Below, in pieces: positions 10,008 through 18,688 of a stretch of DNA of 64,000 nt (position 1 is the stretch's first letter; each line of letters begins with the position of its first letter). Position numbers and translations under genes: made by a program. The notes beneath the pieces were generated by a model, which was not told the DNA's origin, did no database searches, and worked only from the letters and a program-made list of their open reading frames with translations. The DNA comes from Kineothrix sp. MSJ-39 (GTDB taxonomy: Bacteria; Bacillota; Clostridia; Lachnospirales; Lachnospiraceae): positions 124,001 through 188,000 of the forward strand of contig NZ_JAHLPN010000003.1 of the NCBI RefSeq assembly GCF_018917935.1, in the 5' to 3' direction.

Positions 10008-11432
10008 TTAAAACTGAAAATAAATAAACTGCGCTGCATCATAAGCCGGTCCGTACATGCCATATACATAGACAGCTGCCAACAGGCATAAAGCCACTAT
10101 ATACCGCAGGATCAGCGGTTTTCCCATTACCCGCTCTGTCAGTTCCTGTCCTCTGTTCTTCAAAATATCCGCCAGAATCAGAACAAAAAGGCCAGCCAGT
10201 AATATGCCCCATTCATACAGATCCAGCCCCATTCCCAAAAGAGTACCATCAAATAGCTGTGAGATACCACCCGCTGCTATCATCCTTCTGATATAAGCAA
10301 ATGCCATCTGCAGAGAATCTGCCCGGAAGAAAATCCATGCAAAACTTGTCAACAGGAAGGTGCGCACGACACGAAGCAGTTTCAACGCAAAGTGTGACGA
10401 CTGTGTCATTTTTTGTGGCAGACTTTTTCGAAGCAGATCTCCCAGAATCTGATAAACACCATGCAGGCCGCCCCAGAACACAAAATGCAGTCCGGCGCCG
10501 TGCCACATGCCACTTGCCAGAAATGTAAGCAGCAGATTCAGATATTTTCTGATCTGTCCTTTTCTGTTACCTCCCAGCGGAATATACAGATAATCCCGCA
10601 GATAGCTGCTCAGGGAAATATGCCATCTGCGCCAGAAGTCCTTGATCGACACCGCCAGATAAGGCGCATCAAAATTCCGCATCAATTCAAATCCCATGAC
10701 TGTACCGGCGCCGATCGCAATGCAGGAATACCCTGCAAAATCACAATAAATCTGAAATGCATACAAAACCGCTGCAAGCACTAAAATGCCGGAGCCAAGA
10801 TTTTCATAGTCCGCATATGCTGCATTCACAAAAACGGCGATCCGGTCTGCCAGAACCAGTTTTAAAAAATATCCCCACAGCATAAAAAACAATCCGTTTG
10901 CAATCCGTTTCTCATCCCAGAGCTTTTTCTGCGCCAATGTCTGAAGCTGTGGCAGAAAATCCGCAGCCCGTTGGATCGGTCCTGACAATATCGTCGGAAA
11001 AAACGATACATAAAGCGCATATCTGAAAAAGTTCTTTTCAGATGCCGTCTTTTCCCGGTAAACATCTATCGTGTAGGAAAGCGCCTGAAAGGTATAGAAA
11101 GAAATCCCCACAGGCACAAGCAGGTGAAAAGGAATATATTTACATAAAAATAAAATCCCAAGATTTGCAAAAACGCTTCCAAATACCACCCACTTTTTCA
11201 GGCAGTCTGCCTCCGGCTTTCTTTTTCGGGAAAGCGCAGAAAGCATGAGTCCGCTGGCATAGGTGATCACAGTCGTGAAAAGCAGCAACAGGGCAAATCC
11301 GGGATTCTGACTCATATAAAAATAGTAACTGGCAAAAAGCAGCCAGAGATATCTTGCTTTTTTCGGGATCAGAAAATAGATCAATACGACTATCGGAAAA
11401 AAGCATAAAAAAGAAATTGAGTTAAATAGCAT
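10008..11432 (-). CDS. MBOAT-family O-acyltransferase (AlgI/PatA-like)
   Basis: A 474-residue polytopic membrane protein with the MBOAT histidine in SGMWHGAGLHFVFWGGLHG, preceded by the conserved FWRRWHISLSSYLRDYLYIPLGG-type region (seen around residue 285). This is the usual signature of proteins that move acyl groups, most often acetyl, across the membrane to polysaccharide. I start at ATG 11432 with AGGGGG seven bases upstream. It is first in a four-gene operon with its SGNH partner, the secreted protease and the ligase. A promoter is visible at 11468-11497. Confidence 0.93.
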   Translation of the reverse strand: MLFNSISFLCFFPIVVLIYFLIPKKARYLWLLFASYYFYMSQNPGFALLLLFTTVITYASGLMLSALSRKRKPEADCLKKWVVFGSVFANLGILFLCKYIPFHLLVPVGISFYTFQALSYTIDVYREKTASEKNFFRYALYVSFFPTILSGPIQRAADFLPQLQTLAQKKLWDEKRIANGLFFMLWGYFLKLVLADRIAVFVNAAYADYENLGSGILVLAAVLYAFQIYCDFAGYSCIAIGAGTVMGFELMRNFDAPYLAVSIKDFWRRWHISLSSYLRDYLYIPLGGNRKGQIRKYLNLLLTFLASGMWHGAGLHFVFWGGLHGVYQILGDLLRKSLPQKMTQSSHFALKLLRVVRTFLLTSFAWIFFRADSLQMAFAYIRRMIAAGGISQLFDGTLLGMGLDLYEWGILLAGLFVLILADILKNRGQELTERVMGKPLILRYIVALCLLAAVYVYGMYGPAYDAAQFIYFQF

Positions 11433-11467
11433 AGTATGCCCCCTGTTTCCTTCCATTGCATAGCTTC

Positions 11468-11497
11468 AGTATAGCATACGCCGGCGAAAGGAAACAA
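11468..11497 (-). promoter_or_regulatory. Promoter of MBOAT operon
   Basis: TATACT (11468-11473) with TTGTTT 18 bases upstream (11492-11497). The -10 is strong, the -35 weaker. It lies about 35 bases before the MBOAT start. Confidence 0.55.
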
Positions 11498-11524
11498 GAG
11501 GGCGTAACTGGCAGAAGTGATTCT

Positions 11525-13702
11525 TTACTCTGCCAGATATATCTTGACACCATCTTCTATCTTGCTGATCGTGTCATCCAGCGACTGCCTGCCAAGCAGG
11601 TAATCAGGCACTGCCTTTTTCAGTTCTTCCAAAACCTTGGCATCCTGCATGGTCTTTTTGGAAAGCGACTCGCATATCGCTTCCAGCCGATCCCCATCTG
11701 CTGCTTTGATCGGCTCAATATCCAGACCGATCTCCTGCCCGTCTGCGCCTTCAATCGTCGTATAGGCAGCATAATCAGAACGATCCAGACCTACCTGCAT
11801 ATGAAGGGATTCTTTATTGACCGGAAATCCGTCGTAAAAATCACCGTCCTGTACTTCTCTGCTCAGCACAAAGGCAGCAAATTCTTTTGCCAGGTCAGCC
11901 TGCTTCGTACCTGCATTTACACCGATTTCCACAGTCGGTATATAAGCATTTTCAAAACTCGTATAATCGCCCTTTACCAGATTGATGATCGCCAGATCAA
12001 ACATGGCATCGTTAAAACCGGAAATCTGACAGAGCACAGCCTGCATAGTGGAAGGCAGATCCCATTCATTGCTTGCTCTTTCTCCCTTTTTGTACTTTTC
12101 GACCATATCAGAGTGTGTGGCGATCGTCTGCAGCTCCTGCAGTATTGTGCGCAGTTTTTCTGTATCAAGCTGCTTATCCTTTATGATATCCGGCATAAAA
12201 TAGGGGGCAAAAGTATCCACAAGATCTTCCCCGGTAAACGTGCCCAGAAAACTTCCGTCTGTCTGCCCGGCCGCCTTTGCCAGTGCTGCAATATCTGCCA
12301 TTTCAGACGCTCTCTTCTCTTTGGACAAAAGAAGTGGCAGCGCAAATCTGACCGGCAGGATCTGCTGCTTTCCATCCGTACTTTTTTCTCCATCCACGAT
12401 CGCCTGCAAAAGCTCTCCGTTTTCTTCCATTGGTGTTACAATATCCGACAGATCCATCAAAACACCCTTTTTGGCAAGTGCATTATCATCCAGACCGCTC
12501 AGCACGAGTACATCTTCCCCGTCTCCCGCAGCCAGGGAAGTCATCAGGCGGTTGCGCTCCGTTTCTGCTTCCTTATCATCAATGTCTGCACATGCAACAT
12601 GCACGGAAACCATGGTATCCGGACGCTTTTTCTGGAAAAGGGTCGCAGCCTGATTGATCGTTGCCTGATCATATAAGGTATAAACCGTCAGTTCCTTTTC
12701 CGGCTTCAGGGCAAGCTCCGGGTTATACGCATACTGATACAGCTTCTGTCCCTGGTCGTTTTGGAACAGTGCGTAATAGACTTCGTCCGTACCGTCAGAC
12801 ATATCGCTTGTCATGCCACGGCACCAACTGTCTGACAGACCGAACGACATATAACTGCCATCCAGCAGATCTTCAAACTGCTGCGCATCCTTTGCTTTCC
12901 GGTGCAGACCGTCTGCATTTGCCACGATCAGATTGCCCGCATCATCCGCATCCGCTGCACAGCTTCCGCTCTTTTTGCTCGAAATATCCACCTGCGAGGT
13001 TACCTTGGTACTGTCTTCCTGACAGATCCCAATCCCTTGCATGGTGCCACTGTCGCCATCTATGATCAGTGCATACCTGTCACCCATTCCGATCAGAGCT
13101 TCGTATCGCTCACCTTCCAATGGTCTTGATTCGGTCAGTGCCAGTGTCTGTCTGTCATACCGCTCGATCTTCGTATAAAAGAGAGCAATGACCGCATGAT
13201 CTGTAACGGCGATATCCTGCGGAGAATCCACAAACCCATATTGCGGATCTTTCTCTGCCCAGCCTTCCGGTGTGACCTCTGTTGCCCCAGTGTCATCACA
13301 GGTATATAAAAAGCCCTGCAGGTTTTCATCATCTATCTGTGCATCATAGTACACATAATAAACTGTATCTGCCTTTCTGATCTTCAGCGTATAGGCATCT
13401 GCCGGGAGCGTAAGCTGCGTCATCCCTGCAGGCGTATCCTCCGCAAAAGTCTTTGTCTGCGGATCCATCACAAAACGCTTCAGTGAAACACTGCCTGCAT
13501 TCTCCTGCCTCTGATACAGAACTACCTTTTCATCCTCCCGGCAGATCTGTACAAACTCTCCCTCTGCATCCGGGAGTGCGATCTCCGTCTCCTCATACCT
13601 TCCTTTTTCGTTTGCCGCATTCTCTTCCTTTTTGCCGCAGCCTGCCAGCAACGACAGAGCGAGCAGAAAAAATACCGCAAACTTTCCACATTTTCTCTTC
13701 AT
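11525..13702 (-). CDS. Large solute-binding-like lipoprotein, no transporter nearby
   Basis: A 725-residue lipoprotein: signal peptide with lipobox LLAGC (Cys about residue 21), so it is tethered outside the membrane. Residues about 40-320 are beta-rich with repeated short strands (for example LYTCDDTG, NLIVANADGL) and may form a propeller-like domain. From about 335 (LTVYTLYDQATINQAATLFQKK onward) the sequence looks like a family 1 extracellular solute-binding domain. I start at ATG 13702, with AGGAGAG upstream. No permease or ATPase gene is adjacent, so it may work as a sensor or with components coded elsewhere. Paired direct repeats lie upstream (13788-13819). The ligand is unknown. Confidence 0.78.
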   Translation of the reverse strand: MKRKCGKFAVFFLLALSLLAGCGKKEENAANEKGRYEETEIALPDAEGEFVQICREDEKVVLYQRQENAGSVSLKRFVMDPQTKTFAEDTPAGMTQLTLPADAYTLKIRKADTVYYVYYDAQIDDENLQGFLYTCDDTGATEVTPEGWAEKDPQYGFVDSPQDIAVTDHAVIALFYTKIERYDRQTLALTESRPLEGERYEALIGMGDRYALIIDGDSGTMQGIGICQEDSTKVTSQVDISSKKSGSCAADADDAGNLIVANADGLHRKAKDAQQFEDLLDGSYMSFGLSDSWCRGMTSDMSDGTDEVYYALFQNDQGQKLYQYAYNPELALKPEKELTVYTLYDQATINQAATLFQKKRPDTMVSVHVACADIDDKEAETERNRLMTSLAAGDGEDVLVLSGLDDNALAKKGVLMDLSDIVTPMEENGELLQAIVDGEKSTDGKQQILPVRFALPLLLSKEKRASEMADIAALAKAAGQTDGSFLGTFTGEDLVDTFAPYFMPDIIKDKQLDTEKLRTILQELQTIATHSDMVEKYKKGERASNEWDLPSTMQAVLCQISGFNDAMFDLAIINLVKGDYTSFENAYIPTVEIGVNAGTKQADLAKEFAAFVLSREVQDGDFYDGFPVNKESLHMQVGLDRSDYAAYTTIEGADGQEIGLDIEPIKAADGDRLEAICESLSKKTMQDAKVLEELKKAVPDYLLGRQSLDDTISKIEDGVKIYLAE

Positions 13703-13787
13703 AACACTCTCTCCTTTTCTCTTATAGGATTTCCTATCTTGTCGTGCCCATCTTAGCACTTTAAAATCCGAAAAAGGAGAAATGTGC

Positions 13788-13819
13788 CAATTCTTAACGG
13801 CTTCTTCTGCAATTCTTAA
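13788..13819 (-). promoter_or_regulatory. Direct repeats TTAAGAATTG, candidate response-regulator site
   Basis: On the minus strand the ten bases TTAAGAATTG occur twice, with starts exactly 22 bases apart (two helical turns). They precede the lipoprotein gene. A possible extended -10 (TGCTAAGAT, 13752-13760) lies closer to the gene and lacks a good -35, which fits an activated promoter. Spaced direct repeats of this kind are typical of OmpR/PhoB-type regulators; the regulator is not in the window. Confidence 0.45.
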
Positions 13820-13849
13820 TATTCTGCCCTGTATCTGCTTCCGAGTATG

Positions 13850-14026
13850 CTATAATGTTAGATCCTCCACATTCACTTCCATGGAAGACAGCTTTGCCGT
13901 AGTTGCCCTGATCTGATATTCCAGTTCTTCATTCTCCACGTTATTATTTGCCTTCTTGATCCGTTGTAAATCTGTGTATTTATCGATCAATACCGTAATT
14001 AACTCTTTTTCTGTCATTTCCTCCAT
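13850..14026 (-). CDS. Small 58-residue protein, unknown
   Basis: A short open frame between the lipoprotein and the second papain-like gene. It starts MEEMTEKELITVL and ends EVNVEDLTL. I favour ATG 14026 because AAAGGCGG sits seven bases upstream; an internal ATG at 14017 has GGAGG only two bases away. The peptide is charged, without cysteines or membrane helices, and looks largely helical. It starts 38 bases after the papain-like gene stop and may be co-transcribed with it. I do not recognise a family. Coding-like sequence and a good ribosome site are the only support. Confidence 0.55.
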   Translation of the reverse strand: MEEMTEKELITVLIDKYTDLQRIKKANNNVENEELEYQIRATTAKLSSMEVNVEDLTL

Positions 14027-14063
14027 CCTTACACCGCCTTTCCATAGTTACAATATAGCGGAT

Positions 14064-15233
14064 TTAAAATCGGTTTACAAGTTTCCTTTGCATAGACAAT
14101 CTGTCCCTGACTGCATGTTTTCTACCCGGTTTTATTTCTTCTATAACGGGCATCTGCCAGAGTGCGCATTCTTTTCTTTCTTCCCATGTGGGCGTCGGAT
14201 CAGAAATGACTTTTTCCTCTTCCTCCTGCTTCTCTTCCCGCCCGGTACTTTCCGCTGTCGGCGGCTTTATCTGCACCATCTTCCCTGACATCTGCACAGA
14301 GAGTGCAAGCTGCTCTTTCAGACTGCCATCCTCATAAGAAATCCAGTAAAAGCCACTGCCGGCCCTGCTGTATCCTTTTTGTCCCCAACTGTTTTTGACC
14401 AGCCATGCCCCGTCCTTTTGGGGCTTCTTTACAAAATGCTCCGCACTGTAAATATCATCCCAGCCCACGACCTCAACGGTATGATTCAGGCTCTTCGTTC
14501 CATACGGAAAATAATAGGAGGTATCACCGCCTTCCGTCTGATCCCGGTAATAGAGTCCGTAGCTGTAATAGCTGATCATCAGGCCGCCGGTCTGCAGGAT
14601 CTGCTGCTTGCAGGCATCTGCATCCGACAGCGGCTGTATTTTGGCAGATACCACTTTATATTGCTGTCTGCACAATTGCTGCTCTGGCAGTGTAAAATCA
14701 TCCGTGATCTGCCGCATCGGTATTTCTGCTTCCAGCACAGGTCCCATTCCGGCAAGAACTGCTTCAAACAGCGCAGTTCTGGTATTTGGCCGCCTGCAGA
14801 ACTGCGAAAAAGAGCTGCCATCCGCCTGCTGGCAATATGCGGCATATGCGCCATGCAGCTCAGACAGATCCACGTCCGCTCCCCTATATCCTTTTTTCAG
14901 AAGGGCGGATTCCATCAGCGCAATTCCCGCATAATCCCAGCACAATGCCAGATTCTGCTGATCCCTGACAGGCGTTACCATCTGCTCCTGCCTTGGATCA
15001 TAGCGTACAGGCACATGTTCTGTCCCAGCCTGTACATTCCGCTCTGCACCAACCTCATTGCCTGCCTTTCTTCCGAGACTTTCCAGTGCCTGCAGCTCCC
15101 TGTTCCACAGCATGACAGAAAAACTGCCTGTCGCCGCCAAAACCGGGCTTTTCAAAAACAGCAGCAGGATACAGACTGACAAAAAACCTGTCAGCCCATA
15201 TCTACTGCAATAGAATCTGATTCTATTTTCCAT
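14064..15233 (-). CDS. Second secreted papain-like (C1) protein
   Basis: A 389-residue protein with an N-terminal signal or anchor (about 13-34) and one C1 peptidase-like domain. Its active-site segments are intact: Gln and Cys in VRDQQNLALCWDYAG, His in SLNHTVEVVGWDD and Asn in WLVKNSWG. Unlike the protease at 6377-8980 it has no Big2 or FN3 tail; after the catalytic domain comes a Glu/Lys-rich linker and a basic C-terminus. The start overlaps the stop of the LRR gene by 11 bases, with GAGGT upstream, so the two are translationally coupled. It may process the LRR protein or another surface protein, which is inference from linkage only. Confidence 0.85.
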   Translation of the reverse strand: MENRIRFYCSRYGLTGFLSVCILLLFLKSPVLAATGSFSVMLWNRELQALESLGRKAGNEVGAERNVQAGTEHVPVRYDPRQEQMVTPVRDQQNLALCWDYAGIALMESALLKKGYRGADVDLSELHGAYAAYCQQADGSSFSQFCRRPNTRTALFEAVLAGMGPVLEAEIPMRQITDDFTLPEQQLCRQQYKVVSAKIQPLSDADACKQQILQTGGLMISYYSYGLYYRDQTEGGDTSYYFPYGTKSLNHTVEVVGWDDIYSAEHFVKKPQKDGAWLVKNSWGQKGYSRAGSGFYWISYEDGSLKEQLALSVQMSGKMVQIKPPTAESTGREEKQEEEEKVISDPTPTWEERKECALWQMPVIEEIKPGRKHAVRDRLSMQRKLVNRF

Positions 15234-18200
15234 ATTTACCTCTTAAAAGTTTTGCATACGCCGTCTGCTTTTCCTTCGGCACTGCAAACCGTATCTTTGC
15301 CATGCAGCCCTGAAATGCCTCTTTTCCTACCTTTCGCAGCTGCACCGTGCGGATTGTTACCTTTTTCAGTTTCCTGCACTGATAAAATGCCCGCTTCCCG
15401 ATCGTCTGCACCTGTTCCGTCAGCGTGATCTTCTGCAGTTTTTTGCAGCCCTGAAACACACTTTTTCCGATTTTGACGGTGCCCGTTCCAAGCTGGCAGC
15501 TTTCCAGCTTACCTGCATTCCGGAACATATAATCCGGAATTGTCTGCAGCTTATCCGGCAGTTTGACCTTTTTCAAGGAGACTGCATTTTGCAGCATTCC
15601 TGTACCGACACGCAGTAAAGACGCATCCTGTGCAAAGGTAAATTTGCCAAGTCTGCTGCAGTCCGCAAAAGCATACTTTCCGATCTGCAGTACACTTTTC
15701 GGGATCTTTACACTTTTTAACACCGCGCACTGATAAAAAGCTTTATTTCCGATCTGCAAAAGACCGTTTCTCAGTGTCAGTTCCTTTAATTTATTACAGC
15801 CTTCAAATGCGTTGTTCCCGATCCGGAGAACCGATTTTGGCACACTGATCTTTGTAAGAGCCGTACAGTTTTTAAATGCTTTTTCGCCGATCACCGTAAC
15901 ATGATCTCCGATGCTGATCTTTGTCAGATTTTTGCAATTTTCAAAGGCACTGTCTCCGATCTTTGTGATACCACTGCCCATGACAACCTCTTTCAGCTCA
16001 CTGCGTCCATAAAAAGCCTTCTCCGCAATCTCTGTGATCATCATCGTTTTACCTGCCACCTTGATCACATCCGGTATGACCAGTTTTTCCTTTCCCAGTG
16101 ATCCGTTTAACAATATTGTCAGTGTACCGTCTTCATTTTTACGTAATGTATAGGTCACTTCATTGATCGTATAACTGGTAGAAGAGCCCTGCTCCAATGC
16201 CTCTAAAATTTTCTTCTGCAATTCTGCCGAAAGTCCGTTATCCGGCTTTTCCCGTTCTCCGGAAGTCTGTTCTGTTTTTACCGGAAGTTTCCTGTAATAA
16301 AATTTTACAACGGTACTGCCATCCGCTTTTACCGTAACAAGCTGGCTGTCCGGCTTTTCATACCCGTTTATCGTGATTGGGAATATGCGTACCTGTGTAT
16401 CTGCAAGTGCCTTTCCCTCCTGTCCGGTCGTTTGGGGATGATAGGCTAGATACTTCCCTTGCTCTGTTTCTTTTTCATCCGGCTGCAGATAATACTGCAC
16501 TTCATACTTCACATAGGAGGGTACATATTCTGCCTGCAGGGTGATCACACCGTTCTCTTCTCCCGTCAACCGGCTGGCAGATTCTGTCAGAAGGAATCCT
16601 TCTTTTGTCCGCCAGCCCTTAAAGACATACCCCTGTCTGACCGGCTGCGGAAGTGCAATTATTTCCTCATATGCGGATTCTCTTTCATATCCGGTTTCTT
16701 TTTTCACAAAGTCCTTACTCGCATCCTCTGAAAGGCTGCCTCCTGACGGATCCAGCCGCAGCATATAACGGTCAGCCTCCCATTTTGCATACAGAGTATG
16801 GCTCTGTCCCGGGCTGTAATTTGTGCCGGGCAGATACAATTTTGTCATATTATTTTCTTCCGCCCATCCAAGCAGATGATATCCTTCCTTTTTGGCATCC
16901 GGTAAAAGAATATTTTCTCCCGCTCCCCAGCCTGCATAAATAACCATGTTTCCTGTCACAGAAACCTTTTGCAATGCATTTCCGATCTTGCTCTTTTTAC
17001 CTGCATCAGCATACCAGCCAAGAAATGCCGCCTTCGTTACACTCATCGCCTGTTCACAGTCACCACCGTCCGTATTATAGGTAATGGTATATTCTCTGTG
17101 CAGCTGTGCGGGCAGGATGCAGGAAGCGTTGCTGCTCCAGTTTGCTCTTTTTGTAACCACACCGCCGTTTTTTGTTGTCAGATTCCGAAATACAGCACCG
17201 GGAACCGCCCCTGTATCTCCCCAGTTTACAAAACTTCTGACTGCTGTAACCGGCGCCGCCATGCCTTCCGCTCCATTGGGGTTTACAGTCAGCGTATAAA
17301 AAGGGGATATCCCCGGTGCGGCCGGATATAACGCATCTTTTCCATACACGCAGTCTATAGCACCCGGGGCACCGCCTCCTCCGTTTCCGTCATAAATTAC
17401 CCGATATGCTGCAGGTTTCATTGCAAAATGAAAAACCATATTATGGATCTTTGCCGGATTTGTGATTGCCGTACTTCCTACACCTGCATTCGTCGGCAGA
17501 TAAATATACTGTTCAAATGCGACTGTCTTTTCTGCTTCATATGTCTGTTCTCCCCTGTAAGTACCGTTTTTTAAATATCGGACACCTGTATAGGAATCAT
17601 CTGCCACTGCAGTCGAATTCAGCGGATAGGTTGCACCTCTGCTGCTACTGTCCTTTTCTGTCGAAGCTTCCACAGAAAATGCATATCCCAACGGCTTAAC
17701 CATGGAAAATTGGATCATTGCATGCGGATAGGTAATACTTCCACCTTTTTTTAATTTTGCAACATCCGCCTGTGCCTGCTCTTTTGTCGTTTCAATCTGA
17801 TAAGTATATACACCCTTTCCCGTTATCTTCAGCCCATACTTTGCTCCGGAAACAGTGGTACTCATTGCATTTTGACGCTTGGCAAACGGCTTTGTCTTAT
17901 CAATTCCGCTGATCTTAATCGTTGCTTTTCCTGCCTGCGGTCCGTCAAATTCTATATAATAAAACCCGCTTTTACTGGAAAAGTACGTATCTCCCACTTT
18001 GTCACAGGCAGCAATTGTCTGATAATAGGAAAGATTGTCATCAAAATGAGCACCATCCACCATACCGCACTCCCGGCAGATTTCCTCCCCATAATAATCA
18101 AGTGGTTCTTTCAGGCGGTCAGACTTTTCCAGCAGCTGCATCTGTTCATTTTCAGAAAGGCAGTCGAGCCATACAGCAATCTCTTCATCCCCGTACGCAT

Positions 18201-18450
18201 TCAGGCAATATTCCAGTTCTTCTTCCGTCAGGGCAATTGGATTTTTCAGAAACAGATCATCATCTGTCATATTTTCCTGTTGACCTGATTCGTCCACTGC
18301 CTCCGCCGCATTGCCGGACAGTGTTGCATTTGCGGATACCGTCTCCGTCTGTCCTGTCACCGAAGCCGCCCGCAATTGCTGCAGACTTCCCGCAAACAGG
18401 GAAACTGTGAGCATACAACAGGTGAACCATTTACTTACTTTTCTTTTCAT
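15223..18450 (-). CDS. Secreted BspA-type LRR surface protein
   Basis: A 1075-residue protein with signal peptide (1-28), then TVSAN and TLSGN motifs (37-47), a unique N-terminal half, two Listeria-Bacteroides (InlB B-type) repeats with the GW signature (about 470-520 and 575-640), a MucBP-like segment (about 645-720) and from about 780 to the end a run of BspA/LRR_5 repeats (pattern I-x-x-x-A-F-x-x-C-x-x-L). Such proteins often bind host or bacterial surfaces. No LPXTG or S-layer anchor is visible. AAAGGAGGT precedes ATG 18450. The leader from the predicted promoter (18623-18652) is about 165 bases, unusually long. Confidence 0.9.
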   Translation of the reverse strand: MKRKVSKWFTCCMLTVSLFAGSLQQLRAASVTGQTETVSANATLSGNAAEAVDESGQQENMTDDDLFLKNPIALTEEELEYCLNAYGDEEIAVWLDCLSENEQMQLLEKSDRLKEPLDYYGEEICRECGMVDGAHFDDNLSYYQTIAACDKVGDTYFSSKSGFYYIEFDGPQAGKATIKISGIDKTKPFAKRQNAMSTTVSGAKYGLKITGKGVYTYQIETTKEQAQADVAKLKKGGSITYPHAMIQFSMVKPLGYAFSVEASTEKDSSSRGATYPLNSTAVADDSYTGVRYLKNGTYRGEQTYEAEKTVAFEQYIYLPTNAGVGSTAITNPAKIHNMVFHFAMKPAAYRVIYDGNGGGGAPGAIDCVYGKDALYPAAPGISPFYTLTVNPNGAEGMAAPVTAVRSFVNWGDTGAVPGAVFRNLTTKNGGVVTKRANWSSNASCILPAQLHREYTITYNTDGGDCEQAMSVTKAAFLGWYADAGKKSKIGNALQKVSVTGNMVIYAGWGAGENILLPDAKKEGYHLLGWAEENNMTKLYLPGTNYSPGQSHTLYAKWEADRYMLRLDPSGGSLSEDASKDFVKKETGYERESAYEEIIALPQPVRQGYVFKGWRTKEGFLLTESASRLTGEENGVITLQAEYVPSYVKYEVQYYLQPDEKETEQGKYLAYHPQTTGQEGKALADTQVRIFPITINGYEKPDSQLVTVKADGSTVVKFYYRKLPVKTEQTSGEREKPDNGLSAELQKKILEALEQGSSTSYTINEVTYTLRKNEDGTLTILLNGSLGKEKLVIPDVIKVAGKTMMITEIAEKAFYGRSELKEVVMGSGITKIGDSAFENCKNLTKISIGDHVTVIGEKAFKNCTALTKISVPKSVLRIGNNAFEGCNKLKELTLRNGLLQIGNKAFYQCAVLKSVKIPKSVLQIGKYAFADCSRLGKFTFAQDASLLRVGTGMLQNAVSLKKVKLPDKLQTIPDYMFRNAGKLESCQLGTGTVKIGKSVFQGCKKLQKITLTEQVQTIGKRAFYQCRKLKKVTIRTVQLRKVGKEAFQGCMAKIRFAVPKEKQTAYAKLLRGKYGK

Positions 18451-18622
18451 GTTACCTCCTTTTGTGGCAAAAAAGGACAGCAAAAGACACCGATCCTTTT
18501 TACCCGCTCTTTTCTTATTGATTTGTAGTGTCGTGAAATCTTTGGCTGAAATGCCATGATTGACTGATCGTCATAAGATATAAAGGACATTGCCCTTATA
18601 CAAGATTCACTTTGTGGTTGTA

Positions 18623-18674
18623 AGTATAGCAAACGGATATCCTGTTAGTCAATGACAATTTTCAGGATATCCGT
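18623..18674 (-). promoter_or_regulatory. Promoter of LRR-protease operon with inverted repeat
   Basis: -10 TATACT (18623-18628) and -35 TTGACT (18647-18652), 18 bases apart. A perfect 12-base inverted repeat (ACGGATATCCTG, 18633-18644 and 18663-18674) has one arm between -35 and -10 and the other just upstream, with the -35 in the loop. It may be an operator or a hairpin ending the upstream Wzz-like gene; no T-run follows it. Confidence 0.65.
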
Positions 18675-18688
18675 CTTCTTTTTCTGCA

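Noticed and set aside
11505-11530. Hairpin GGCAGA/TCTGCC at the end of the lipoprotein gene as a terminator
   Set aside because: Six base pairs with a long loop and no T-run is too weak.
18447-18632. 61-codon frame upstream of the LRR gene, ending in an ATGA overlap with its start
   Set aside because: Its only early start is a TTG inside the predicted promoter, composition is unlike neighbouring genes, and internal ATGs have poor ribosome sites. It is better explained as leader RNA.
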